From assembly GCA_041166745.1 (NCBI GenBank), contig JBEEGH010000005.1, positions 1 to 64,000 on the forward strand: a stretch of DNA of 64,000 nucleotides, read 5' to 3'. Every line of letters begins with the position of its first letter. Within the stretch, counting starts at the first letter, position 1. Under the pieces are notes generated by a model that saw only the letters and a program-made list of their open reading frames with translations, did no database searches and was not told where the DNA came from. This DNA comes from DASUCS01 sp041166745. GTDB taxonomy: Bacteria; Actinomycetota; Acidimicrobiia; Acidimicrobiales; JACDCH01. The position numbers and the translations under genes were made by a program. Shown here in pieces: positions 51,839-59,402 of the stretch.

Positions 51839-53323
51839 TCACCCACGGCTGACCTCCTCGGATGTCGTCGCCATCGAGACCGTGCCGGCGTTCGGATCGA
51901 CGGTGACCAGCGTTCCCGTGGTGATGCGCTGTCGAGCATCGCGGTCGCCGATGAGCGCGGGAATCCCCAACTCGCGCGCGAGCACGGCGGCGTGGGACAG
52001 AAGCCCTCCGGTGGTGGTCACCAGGGCGCCGGCGTAGCCGAGCACGACGTTCCATGTCGGACTGGTCGCTCTCGTGATGATCACGTCGCCGGGCTCGATG
52101 AGGTCGAACGCGTCGCTTGGCTCGTCGACGACGAGGGCGCGGCCGGTGTAGCAACGCTCGCCGATACCGATGACCTCCGCGTCGAGGCCGGTCATGTTCT
52201 CCGCAGCGGCAAGCTGTGCTGCGCCCATCAGCGCCAGCGGTCGAGGCAGGGCGGACAACGGAGGGATCGCGAACTCCGGACCGAGCCTCGATGGCGCCTG
52301 TCGCGCCGAGTTCGCTGTTCGATCTCGAGCGCGCGATGCCGCCTCGTCGGCAGATGGCTCTGCGCATCCGCTCAGTCGTTGATCCAGCTCGTCGACCGTG
52401 AGCTCGATGACATGCGCGGGATCGTGGAAGGTGATCCGCCGGCCGACTTCGAGCATCGCTCGACGCAACAATCCCATCGGCCACGCGCCGGTGAAGACTC
52501 CGTTGTCGTCGCGGAGCGGTACGGCCAGGCGGGCGTCGTCCACGAGCCGTGCGAGCTCGGCGTGATGTTCCTCCGCCACGAGCGGACGGAGATCGAGCGG
52601 CGGCGGCAGTCTCCGGGGCTCGGCCTGCTTCACGTCATCGAGCTCGCACCACGCCAGGCAGTCGAGGTCGTATCCCGTGACGAGCTGCCAGGGTGCCGGC
52701 TCGGTGGCGCCGACGTCGTCGGGCGTCGCGCCAGCAAGGGCGCGCGAAGCCGTTGCCGCGTCGATGCCCCACTCGGCGCACCGCGCCAACAGCAATCCGG
52801 GCGGCAGGAGGTCGTCCCCGTGCAACTCGAAGTGGCGGCGGTAACCAGCGGCGACGTTCCCTCGGCAGGCGTGCAGGTGGGTTCGCAGCGCCTCGAGGTT
52901 CAGCGTGGAGGGATCGACGTCCTGCAGTGCCTGATTGCGTCCGACCCATTCAGCGCGCTCGCTACCGAACCACCGCGCGCTTGCGTCACGCCACGGTCGG
53001 CTCGCGAGTGCGTATCTCGCGGCGCGCGTCCGCTTCCGGAAGGCCGGATGGATCCGAGCCATGAGCCACACGGCGGCGCTCGGCGGTGGCCGGCGCATCT
53101 CGCGAGGGCCGGCGAGTGGCACCGGAGTGACGTAGAGGTGGCCGTGTACGAACGCGACGTCGAGTGAGCGGGCGAGCACGCCATAGCGCTCCATGTATGT
53201 CGCCATCCCCGAGGGACAGGTCTCGGCGTACAGCCGCTGGTACTCCGGAGTGAGCGCTCCGGGAAAGTGGTCTCCCAAGAGCATCCAACCACCAGCACCC
53301 GGTGGCTCGAACTCGTCCGTCAT
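51839..53323 (-). CDS. Second phosphohistidine-swivel protein, paired with a TetR
   Basis: 494 residues from ATG 53323, overlapping the TetR stop (ATGA). The C-terminal swivel domain has GLDAEVIGIGERCYTGRALV, ITRATSPTWNVVLGYAGALV and GGLLSHAAVLARELGIPALI, with the candidate phospho-His444. The N-terminal 300 residues are a different helical substrate domain and carry no ATP-grasp motif. It ends 22 bp from the stop of the related gene at 50065. The pair may form a two-part transferase that needs a separate ATP-binding subunit (inference). Confidence 0.8.
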   Translation of the reverse strand: MTDEFEPPGAGGWMLLGDHFPGALTPEYQRLYAETCPSGMATYMERYGVLARSLDVAFVHGHLYVTPVPLAGPREMRRPPPSAAVWLMARIHPAFRKRTRAARYALASRPWRDASARWFGSERAEWVGRNQALQDVDPSTLNLEALRTHLHACRGNVAAGYRRHFELHGDDLLPPGLLLARCAEWGIDAATASRALAGATPDDVGATEPAPWQLVTGYDLDCLAWCELDDVKQAEPRRLPPPLDLRPLVAEEHHAELARLVDDARLAVPLRDDNGVFTGAWPMGLLRRAMLEVGRRITFHDPAHVIELTVDELDQRLSGCAEPSADEAASRARDRTANSARQAPSRLGPEFAIPPLSALPRPLALMGAAQLAAAENMTGLDAEVIGIGERCYTGRALVVDEPSDAFDLIEPGDVIITRATSPTWNVVLGYAGALVTTTGGLLSHAAVLARELGIPALIGDRDARQRITTGTLVTVDPNAGTVSMATTSEEVSRG

Positions 53324-53922
53324 GTCGCCCTCCGCTTCTTCAGCTGCTTGCTCGACTGCTGCTTCGACTGTGCGCGGGTCGCCCTGGCCAACACGGCGGT
53401 GGCCCACGAGACGTCGTCGACGGCTTCGATCGGCGACAGTCCCTGTCGATCATGGAGATCGAGGAACGCGATCGACGACGTCAGCAGCAGTCCGAGTCGC
53501 ACGAGCCGTCGACCTTCTGCGGTCTCGGGATCGATTCCCCGACGACCGACCGACTCGGCGAACCATGCCTTCGAGGCTTCGTACCGTCGGTTGCGCATCT
53601 CGCGGCCCGTGTCAGACGCCACCTGGTGCCGTAGGAGGTCGAGGTGACCAGCGAAGTCCTCCCACATCTTGAGGAGGTACGCAGGTCCGTCGGACGCCTC
53701 GTTCAACTCGCCCCCGGCCCGTCGCGCCGGTTCCTCCGCAGCCGCATTCAGTAGTGCATCCTTCGTGGGGTAGTAGCGGTAGATGGTCGCAACCGACACC
53801 CCGCTGCGTTCGGCCACACGCGGCACGCTCAGGTCGCCCATCGACTCTTCGGCGACGAGATCGAGTACGGCCGACAGGATCTTGCGTTGCGTCAGCTCAC
53901 GCTGCGCCTCTCGCAGATTCAC
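53320..53922 (-). CDS. TetR-family regulator of the swivel-protein gene
   Basis: 200 residues from GTG 53922. The HTH is KILSAVLDLVAEESMGDLSV, then ERSGVSVATIYRYYPTKDAL. The C-terminal tail is Lys/Arg/Gln-rich (SKQQSSKQLKKRRAT). It leads a two-gene unit with the swivel protein. Palindromic sites lie immediately upstream of its start, so it probably represses itself and its partner. Confidence 0.9.
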   Translation of the reverse strand: MNLREAQRELTQRKILSAVLDLVAEESMGDLSVPRVAERSGVSVATIYRYYPTKDALLNAAAEEPARRAGGELNEASDGPAYLLKMWEDFAGHLDLLRHQVASDTGREMRNRRYEASKAWFAESVGRRGIDPETAEGRRLVRLGLLLTSSIAFLDLHDRQGLSPIEAVDDVSWATAVLARATRAQSKQQSSKQLKKRRAT

Positions 53923-53952
53923 GAGATGACCATCTCATCTTGATATGACCAT
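53923..53952. promoter_or_regulatory. Operator region upstream of the TetR gene
   Basis: GAGATG-AC-CATCTC (53923-53936) is a perfect inverted repeat touching the GTG start. The core ATGACCAT recurs at 53945-53952, 19 bp away, and overlaps a reverse-strand TTGACA-like -35. The spacing suits two dimers on one face of the helix. Confidence 0.55.
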
Positions 53953-53953
53953 G

Positions 53954-54373
53954 TCAAACCGCAGGAACGGCCCCGATGCGACGACCGGTCACGACCTCGG
54001 TCGAGATTGCGAGCACGGCGTCATCGCCGTCGGGCGCCCAGCGAGCAATCGGCATCCGGTGGGCCGCGTCGAGCTCGTCCGGATCGCTGATCTCCGTGGC
54101 GACGCCGGTCACCGAAACGCTCCAGCCCGAGTGATAGATCGGATCGAAGTCGTCCACCTCGAACGCAACCACCGCGTTTTGCAGCGCGGCATCGAGCTTG
54201 CTGCCTCGACCGGTGCGGACGAGGATGCGCTCGCGGTCGAGATGGAAGTTGATGGGCAACACCGTCGGAAGCGCGCCCGACGTGATGCCGATGCGACCGA
54301 TCGTCGCCAGGGCCAATAGCCGCAGACATTCGACACGGTCGAGAATCTCCAGACCGTTGCGATCGACTTCCAT
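53954..54373 (-). CDS. PNPOx-like flavin-binding protein
   Basis: 139 residues, ATG 54373. It shows RLLALATIGRIGITSGALPT, VLPINFHLDRERILVRTGRG, VVAFEVDDFDPIYHSGWSVS and VVTGRRI, the split-barrel family also seen at 39379. A weak 5-4-5 DevR-like sequence (GGGCC-GAAG-GTCAC, 54410-54423) lies 37 bp upstream, too degenerate to rely on. FMN or F420 binding is expected. Confidence 0.8.
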   Translation of the reverse strand: MEVDRNGLEILDRVECLRLLALATIGRIGITSGALPTVLPINFHLDRERILVRTGRGSKLDAALQNAVVAFEVDDFDPIYHSGWSVSVTGVATEISDPDELDAAHRMPIARWAPDGDDAVLAISTEVVTGRRIGAVPAV

Positions 54374-54452
54374 GCCTTCGATGATGACGGTGTCGGGTCT
54401 CGAGTAGCAGGGCCGAAGGTCACGACCTTTCGCCTCTACCTGCGTGGGACGA

Positions 54453-55322
54453 TCACGGGCGGCCGGCGGCGTCCCACGCTCGGTGTGCGGAGAGCAGCTT
54501 CTCCCAAAGGTGGTCGACCGCTTCTGGCGCGACCGTGTCGAACCGGAGGTGGAACACGTCCGCCAACGCTGCGAGCCAATCGTTTCGTTCCGTCAGCGAT
54601 GCGTCAGGAGCGGCCCCGGCGCCCACTCGACTGAGCACAAGACCCCGCAGGATGTCGACGCCCGTCGCATCGCGCCGCTGAGCCGTGGCCAAGCGAACGA
54701 ATCCTGACTCCGGCGACGTCGACAGCCATTGGTGACGCAGCGCGAATTGCTCCATGTCGGCTCCCGCCATGCGCCAACTCATGCCCGTGAATGCTCCGGC
54801 AGGATCATGCGTGAGGTGCCAGTCGCCGACGCCGAGGGGTGTCGTATCGAGCCGGAGATGGAACGGGCCTTGCTCGTAGTCTCCCGCCGCGAGCGGTAGC
54901 GCCTCATGCAGCGCGTCGCCGAGGCCCGCGTCCACGTACCACGTTCCGGAAGGATGCTGATCGGTGGGCAGCCCGCTGACGGTGAGGACGAGATGGTTGC
55001 TCATCGCTTCGGCTTGCTCGGCGAGCCCGCCCGGACCGTGCACCCCACCGAGGTGTCGCGCGACCGCATAGCCGAGCGAGCGCAGCAGGGAACTGAACGC
55101 GCCGTTCAGGTGAAAGCAGTAGCCGCCGCGACCCTGGCGAGCGATGCGCTCCACGGTGCCCGCGAGGTCGATGTCCCACGCCTCGCCCAAGTGGATCCAC
55201 ATTGTCTCGTAGGGGATGCGCTCAACGTGGCGCCGGTGCAGTCGTTGCAGAGCCTCGACCGACGGAGGCTCGGGATCCAGCCCGAGCCGATCGAGGTACG
55301 CAGCCCGAAGCTCGGCATCCAT
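54453..55322 (-). CDS. nat: Arylamine N-acetyltransferase
   Basis: 289 residues, ATG 55322. The catalytic triad is clear: Cys69 in RQGRGGYCFHLNGAF, His110 in AMSNHLVL and Asp131 in WYVDAGLGD. The N-terminal LRAAYLDRLGLDPEPPSVEA matches the family, and the length is normal. It acetylates arylamines or hydrazines with acetyl-CoA. In mycobacteria NAT belongs to a sterol-ring degradation cluster, but no such genes are adjacent here. Confidence 0.9.
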   Translation of the reverse strand: MDAELRAAYLDRLGLDPEPPSVEALQRLHRRHVERIPYETMWIHLGEAWDIDLAGTVERIARQGRGGYCFHLNGAFSSLLRSLGYAVARHLGGVHGPGGLAEQAEAMSNHLVLTVSGLPTDQHPSGTWYVDAGLGDALHEALPLAAGDYEQGPFHLRLDTTPLGVGDWHLTHDPAGAFTGMSWRMAGADMEQFALRHQWLSTSPESGFVRLATAQRRDATGVDILRGLVLSRVGAGAAPDASLTERNDWLAALADVFHLRFDTVAPEAVDHLWEKLLSAHRAWDAAGRP

Positions 55323-55356
55323 GCGGCCATTGTCGTACGGATCGCGGCGGACGCCG

Positions 55357-55824
55357 TCACGACGACGAACTGTCGTTGCCGTTGTCGCAAGCGGTGAGTC
55401 CGATGCTTTGTGCTTCCTTGTAGACGGCGTCGAACGGGTCGGTCTGGGAGCTGAAGAGTGCGGTCGCGTCCGTGTCGGCCCGCTTGTCCAGGTCGGCGAT
55501 CACCACACGCGCGTGGGCGAGAAAGGTGTCCACCGTCCCCTGAAGATCGGCCGGCGGCTTGAGCGCGTCGAGACCGTCGATCGTCTTCCTGGCCAGTGGG
55601 ACAAGCGTCGCCTTGACGAACGTCTTCACCGTCGCCGCGTCTGCCTCGCCGCTGCCGTTGGGGAAGGCCTTGCTGAAGGCGGCGTCGACCAGCTTTCCGT
55701 CGGTGTCGCAGCGAGCGTTGGCTTGTTTCAAGAACTCATCCTTGGAGAGCCGAGTCTCGCCGCCGCCGCACGCGCCGATCACCAACACAACGCCAATCGC
55801 CGTGATCGCCATGGTTCGTTTCAT
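55357..55824 (-). CDS. Small lipoprotein of unknown function
   Basis: 155 residues from ATG 55824 (MKRTMAITAIGVVLVIGACG). A type II signal peptide ends in the lipobox IGAC, so the mature protein is tethered to the outer face of the membrane. The rest is helical (LKQANARCDTDGKLVDAAFS) with two Cys, one of them near the end in LTACDNG, which could form a disulphide. Composition resembles other short actinobacterial surface lipoproteins. It lies 8 bp after the ferredoxin gene on the same strand. Confidence 0.75.
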   Translation of the reverse strand: MKRTMAITAIGVVLVIGACGGGETRLSKDEFLKQANARCDTDGKLVDAAFSKAFPNGSGEADAATVKTFVKATLVPLARKTIDGLDALKPPADLQGTVDTFLAHARVVIADLDKRADTDATALFSSQTDPFDAVYKEAQSIGLTACDNGNDSSSS

Positions 55825-55832
55825 GTCGCCCC

Positions 55833-56090
55833 CTACGTGTCGATTTCCTCGAGAAAGATGCATTCGCCGGGACAGTCGATGGCGGCGGCCAAGGCCTGAT
55901 CGGCCAGGCGATGCGGAACGGGCGCGATAGATGCCGCGCCTCCCGGGTCGTTGCACGCCTGACCGTCCGGTCCGATCACGTACGAGATGCCGTCTTCGAG
56001 CAGAACGAACAGATCTGGGCAGTGGTCGGTACACAAGCCATCGCCTGTACAGAGATCAGGGTCGATCCACACGAACATCTTCCGCGTCAC
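55833..56090 (-). CDS. Ferredoxin with an Asp in place of one cluster Cys
   Basis: About 85 residues; GTG 56090 is chosen, with ATG 56078 as an alternative. The cluster motif reads C14-x2-D17-x2-C20-x3-C24-P, where the second Cys of a normal [4Fe-4S] CxxCxxC is Asp. A DCPGEC block follows at the end. This is the layout of [3Fe-4S] or Asp-ligated [4Fe-4S] ferredoxins, often partners of cytochromes P450. It acts as a one-electron carrier. No P450 gene is nearby. Confidence 0.8.
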   Translation of the reverse strand: MTRKMFVWIDPDLCTGDGLCTDHCPDLFVLLEDGISYVIGPDGQACNDPGGAASIAPVPHRLADQALAAAIDCPGECIFLEEIDT

Positions 56091-56203
56091 ACGTCCCCTG
56101 TCGCGGTGAGTCGAACGAATGGTTCTCCTCCTAGGAAGAACGTGCCTACCGGCCAACACCGGTCGGTGGCCGAACGCCGAGTGATGCGCGAAGGTTGACC
56201 GCG

Positions 56204-56617
56204 ATGACGACGCACTATCACGTCCTCGGCGTCCCAACCGATGCCGACGACACCGAGCTCGTCAGGGCGTATCGGCGGCGAGCCTCACAGCTCCATCCCG
56301 ATCACAACCGAGGCGACGCTGGCGCGCTCGCCGCCATGGTCAACCTCAACCTCGCTTGGTGGACGTTGCGCGACCCGCACCGTCGCGCCGACTACGACCG
56401 TTCGCTTGCGCCTGAGAGCGCGACGCCTACGGCGGCGCGCCCGTATTCACCCGATGATGAGGAGTGGTCGTCGGCGCCCTCCGCTGAGGCCCGTCGCTGG
56501 CGGCTCGTCGTGACCTTCGCGGCGGTGCTGATCGTCGCGGTGCTCATCGTGTTCACGATCATCGCGATCGCAGGATCGGCCAACCTCGGACCGGAGAGCG
56601 GCGGCTACCGCGGCTGA
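56204..56617 (+). CDS. Membrane-anchored J-domain protein
   Basis: 137 residues from ATG 56204, with GAAGG nine bases before it. The J domain covers about 4-70: HYHVLGVPTDADDTELVRAY and QLHPDHNRG with the HPD motif at 31-33. A Pro/Ser-rich linker and one transmembrane helix (FAAVLIVAVLIVFTIIAIAG) follow. It can stimulate an Hsp70 (DnaK) at the membrane. No zinc-finger or client-binding domain is present, so this is a type C (DnaJ-like) protein. Confidence 0.85.
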   Translation: MTTHYHVLGVPTDADDTELVRAYRRRASQLHPDHNRGDAGALAAMVNLNLAWWTLRDPHRRADYDRSLAPESATPTAARPYSPDDEEWSSAPSAEARRWRLVVTFAAVLIVAVLIVFTIIAIAGSANLGPESGGYRG

Positions 56618-56639
56618 ACCGGTTCCACACGCTGCTACT

Positions 56640-57287
56640 TCAGGTTTGAAGGTCGCGCTGCTGGCGGCGTTCGGACAGGCGGGCGGCATATGCGGCCGCC
56701 TCGGAGCGCCGGCTCATGCCCAACTTCGACAGCACGTTGGACACGTAGTTCTTGACGGTCTTTTCCGCCAAGAAGAGTTGCTCGCCGATCTGGCGGTTGG
56801 TCATTCCCTCGGAGATGTAGTCGAGGATTCGCCGCTCCTGGTCGGTGAGCTCGGCGAGCTCATCCGGTTCCGGGTTCCGGAGTCGCTCCAACACGCGAGC
56901 GGTCAGTGATGGGTCGAGCAGTGACTCGCCCCGCCCGACTCGACGCACCCCGTCGACGAGGTCGGTGCCGCGTACCTGCTTCAGCACGTAGCCGGCCGCC
57001 CCCGCCATGATCGCGCTGAACAAGGCCTCGTCGTCGGCGTAGGACGTGAGCATCAGACACGCGATCTCCGGATGCTTCGAGCGGATCTCGCGGCACACCT
57101 CCACGCCGCTGCCGTCTTGCAGGCGCACATCGAGAATGGCGACATTCGGGCTGGTTGCCGGAATGCGTCCGATTGCCTCCTCGGCAGAGCCCGCCTCGCC
57201 CACGACTTCGAGGTCGTCTTCGGCCTCGAGCAACTCGCGCAGCCCGCGACGAACCACTTCGTGGTCGTCGAGGAGGAACACACGCAC
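56640..57287 (-). CDS. devR: DevR/DosR-like response regulator
   Basis: 215 residues from GTG 57287 (VRVFLLDDHEVVRRGLRELL). The receiver has phosphoacceptor Asp53 in AILDVRLQDG and the LTSYADDEA and AGYVLK switch residues. The LuxR HTH at about 150-205 reads LFLAEKTVKNYVSNVLSKLG, the recognition helix being nearly the same as in mycobacterial DevR. It is divergent from a DevS-like kinase, 35 bp away. The predicted targets are the boxes at 39908 and 58569. The symbol is given by similarity. Confidence 0.85.
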   Translation of the reverse strand: MRVFLLDDHEVVRRGLRELLEAEDDLEVVGEAGSAEEAIGRIPATSPNVAILDVRLQDGSGVEVCREIRSKHPEIACLMLTSYADDEALFSAIMAGAAGYVLKQVRGTDLVDGVRRVGRGESLLDPSLTARVLERLRNPEPDELAELTDQERRILDYISEGMTNRQIGEQLFLAEKTVKNYVSNVLSKLGMSRRSEAAAYAARLSERRQQRDLQT

Positions 57288-57322
57288 CGTCAACGTCCTA
57301 CTCCCTCGTAGTCTTCGCAGCA

Positions 57323-58456
57323 ATGTCCGAGGTGGCCGGTCCCCGCAGCCTGCGCGAGCTTCTCGATGCGGTGCTCGTCATCGGCTCGGATCTCGACCCG
57401 GCGACGATGCTCCGGCGGATCGTGGAGGCCGCGGTCGGGCTGGTTGACGCGCGGTACGGCGCCCTCGGCGTGCTCGATGAAACCGGCACCCGCCTCGCGC
57501 AGTTCATCACGGTCGGGTTCGACGACGCCACGCACGAGCTCGTCGGAGACCTGCCCGAAGGGCACGGAATCCTGGGTCTGCTCATCGTCGACGCCACTCC
57601 GTTGCGCCTTCCCGACCTGCGGGAGCATCCCGACAGCTTCGGCTTCCCACCGCACCATCCGCCGATGCGTTCGTTTCTGGGCGTACCGATCCGCGTGCGC
57701 GACGCGGTGTTCGGCAATCTGTACCTCACGGACAAGACGACCGCCGAAGTCTTCACCGATGTCGACGAGGAGCTGGTGGTCGGCCTCGCCACAGCGGCTG
57801 GAGTCGCCATCGAGAACGCCCGTCTCCACGAACGAGTGAAGGCCTTTGCTCTCGTCGAAGACCGCGAGCGCATCGCCCGCGACCTGCACGACACGGTCAT
57901 CCAACGTCTGTTCGCGACGGGCTTGTCGCTGCAAGGGACGGCTCGCATCGTGCGCACCGACGCCGACGCGGCCGTCGCTCGCATCGAGACTGCAGTGGAC
58001 GATCTCGATCTCACCGTGAAGCACATCCGCTCGAGCATCTTCAAGCTCGAGTCGTCGAGGGTGTCCACCGGCGGCGGCCTGCGAGACCGCGTCCTGACGC
58101 TCGGTCGCCAGGCTGCGGGCGCGCTCGGGTTCGAGCCGCGATGCTTCTTCGACGGCCCCGTCGATTTCGGCGTCGCCGACGATCTCGCCACCGAACTGCT
58201 CGCGACATTGCGCGAGGCGCTCAGCAACGTCGCCCGTCATGCCGGCGCGACCGGTGTGGACGTTGAGCTGGTCGTGACCGATCACGTGATGCTGCGGGTC
58301 ATCGATGACGGCACAGGCCCACCCGACGCGACCGCGCCTCGCGGCCACGGCCTGAAGAACATGGAAGCCCGAGCCAATCGCCACGGGGGCCGCTTCGAGC
58401 TCCGCGCCGGCGTTCCCAGCGGCAGCGTTGTGGAGTGGCAGGTCCCGCGCCGCTGA
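57323..58456 (+). CDS. devS: DevS-like sensor histidine kinase with a single GAF domain
   Basis: 377 residues from ATG 57323. The GAF domain at about 15-165 (DARYGALGVLDETGTRLAQF; LPEGHGILGLLIVDATPLRL; PPHHPPMRSFLGVPIRVRDA) is very close to GAF-A of mycobacterial DevS. The HisKA_3 phosphorylation site is His189 in RIARDLHDTVIQRLF, and the ATPase has an N-box LREALSNVARHA and GHGLKNMEARA. DevS has two GAF domains, this only one. Haem binding is not shown; His111-His112 are candidates. Confidence 0.85.
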   Translation: MSEVAGPRSLRELLDAVLVIGSDLDPATMLRRIVEAAVGLVDARYGALGVLDETGTRLAQFITVGFDDATHELVGDLPEGHGILGLLIVDATPLRLPDLREHPDSFGFPPHHPPMRSFLGVPIRVRDAVFGNLYLTDKTTAEVFTDVDEELVVGLATAAGVAIENARLHERVKAFALVEDRERIARDLHDTVIQRLFATGLSLQGTARIVRTDADAAVARIETAVDDLDLTVKHIRSSIFKLESSRVSTGGGLRDRVLTLGRQAAGALGFEPRCFFDGPVDFGVADDLATELLATLREALSNVARHAGATGVDVELVVTDHVMLRVIDDGTGPPDATAPRGHGLKNMEARANRHGGRFELRAGVPSGSVVEWQVPRR

Positions 58457-58568
58457 CCCGCTCGTGAGTTCTTCGTCCATCTCACCCTTCATCGAAGCCG
58501 AGATGGGCTTGCGCCAACAGGGCCGTACGTCACATTTCGAGGACACGAGGTGCCACACGTCGGTCCCA

Positions 58569-58588
58569 TCCGGGACCTTTGTCCCTAC
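58569..58588. promoter_or_regulatory. DevR/DosR-type box upstream of the two-TM gene
   Basis: GGGACCTTTGTCCC (58572-58585) is a 5-4-5 palindrome matching the outer bases of the DosR consensus exactly. It is centred about 70 bp upstream of ATG 58650, where activation sites of this type usually lie, and the devS-like gene ends just before it. Confidence 0.65.
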
Positions 58589-58649
58589 TGGAGACAAGGC
58601 CCCGCAGCGGATGATGACCACACGTTCGCAACCTCAAGGAGAAGACAAG

Positions 58650-59312
58650 ATGAGACGTAGAACCTTAGATGTGCTCTTCAGTGCCGGCGCCGTCGCTATG
58701 GCCGGTCTCCTGCTCGTACTCGGCCTGGTGATGACCAGCAACGCCAATTTCGCCAAGGGGTACGTGAAGGACCAGTTGAGCCAGCAGAACATCACGTTCA
58801 AGACCGCTGACACGCTCACTCCCGAGGAAGCGCAGTCGGCGTGCCTCGTGAAGTTCGCGGGCCAGCCTCTCACCACCGGCAAGCAGGCGGAGTGCTACGC
58901 CAACGACTTCATCGGTTTGCACACCAAGGCGGTCGCCAACGGCCAGACCTATGCCGACCTCGGCACGCCGCAGAGCGCGCTGAGCGCCAAGGTCAAGGCC
59001 GCAACCGCAGCCAACGACCCCGCGCTGCCCGACCTTCAGAAACAACTGACGGCCATCACGGCACAGCGCGAGACCTTGTTCAAGGGTGAGACGCTTCGTG
59101 GATTGCTGCTCACCTCGTTCGGGTTCAGCGTGTTCGGTGTGAAGGGCGAGCAGGTCGCAACCGTGGCCTACATCGTCGCTGCACTGTTGGCGCTGCTCTC
59201 CATCGCCGGATTCGTGCATGCGTTCCGGACGTCGAAGGAAGAGACCTTCGCACCACCGCAGCACGTGAACGGCAAGGTCACCAGGGACGACAAGGTGCTC
59301 GTCGGCGTCTGA
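58650..59312 (+). CDS. Two-TM membrane protein, likely DevR-regulated
   Basis: 220 residues from ATG 58650 (AAGGAG eight bases upstream). An N-terminal helix (VAMAGLLLVLGLVMTSNA) and a second helix near 175-195 (VAYIVAALLALLSIAGFVHA) flank a mostly soluble region of about 130 residues with two cysteines. No family name is known to me, although similar proteins occur next to DevR-type regulators in actinobacteria. It lies downstream of the DevR box and ends at a perfect 16-bp terminator hairpin. Confidence 0.75.
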   Translation: MRRRTLDVLFSAGAVAMAGLLLVLGLVMTSNANFAKGYVKDQLSQQNITFKTADTLTPEEAQSACLVKFAGQPLTTGKQAECYANDFIGLHTKAVANGQTYADLGTPQSALSAKVKAATAANDPALPDLQKQLTAITAQRETLFKGETLRGLLLTSFGFSVFGVKGEQVATVAYIVAALLALLSIAGFVHAFRTSKEETFAPPQHVNGKVTRDDKVLVGV

Positions 59313-59339
59313 AGTTCACCAGGCGGCGGCTGTAACCAC

Positions 59340-59375
59340 CACCGGCGGAGGACCCATACGGGTCCTCCGCCGGTG
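59340..59375 (+). terminator. 16-bp perfect hairpin terminator
   Basis: CACCGGCGGAGGACCC and its exact complement pair around a four-base loop (ATAC), 28 bases after the two-TM gene. It lies 28 bp before the ATG of the oxidase gene and separates the two units. Confidence 0.75.
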
Positions 59376-59402
59376 CCGCGCGTCGGATACGTTGCGGCTC
59401 TC

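Noticed and set aside
54410..54423. Third DevR box upstream of the PNPOx gene at 53954
   Set aside because: GGGCC-GAAG-GTCAC keeps the spacing but mismatches key positions in both arms; too weak to call.
56122..56141. Palindromic operator upstream of the ferredoxin gene (GTTCT ... AGAAC with TCCTAGGA)
   Set aside because: The outer arms and inner palindrome do not share a centre, so it is not a true symmetric site.
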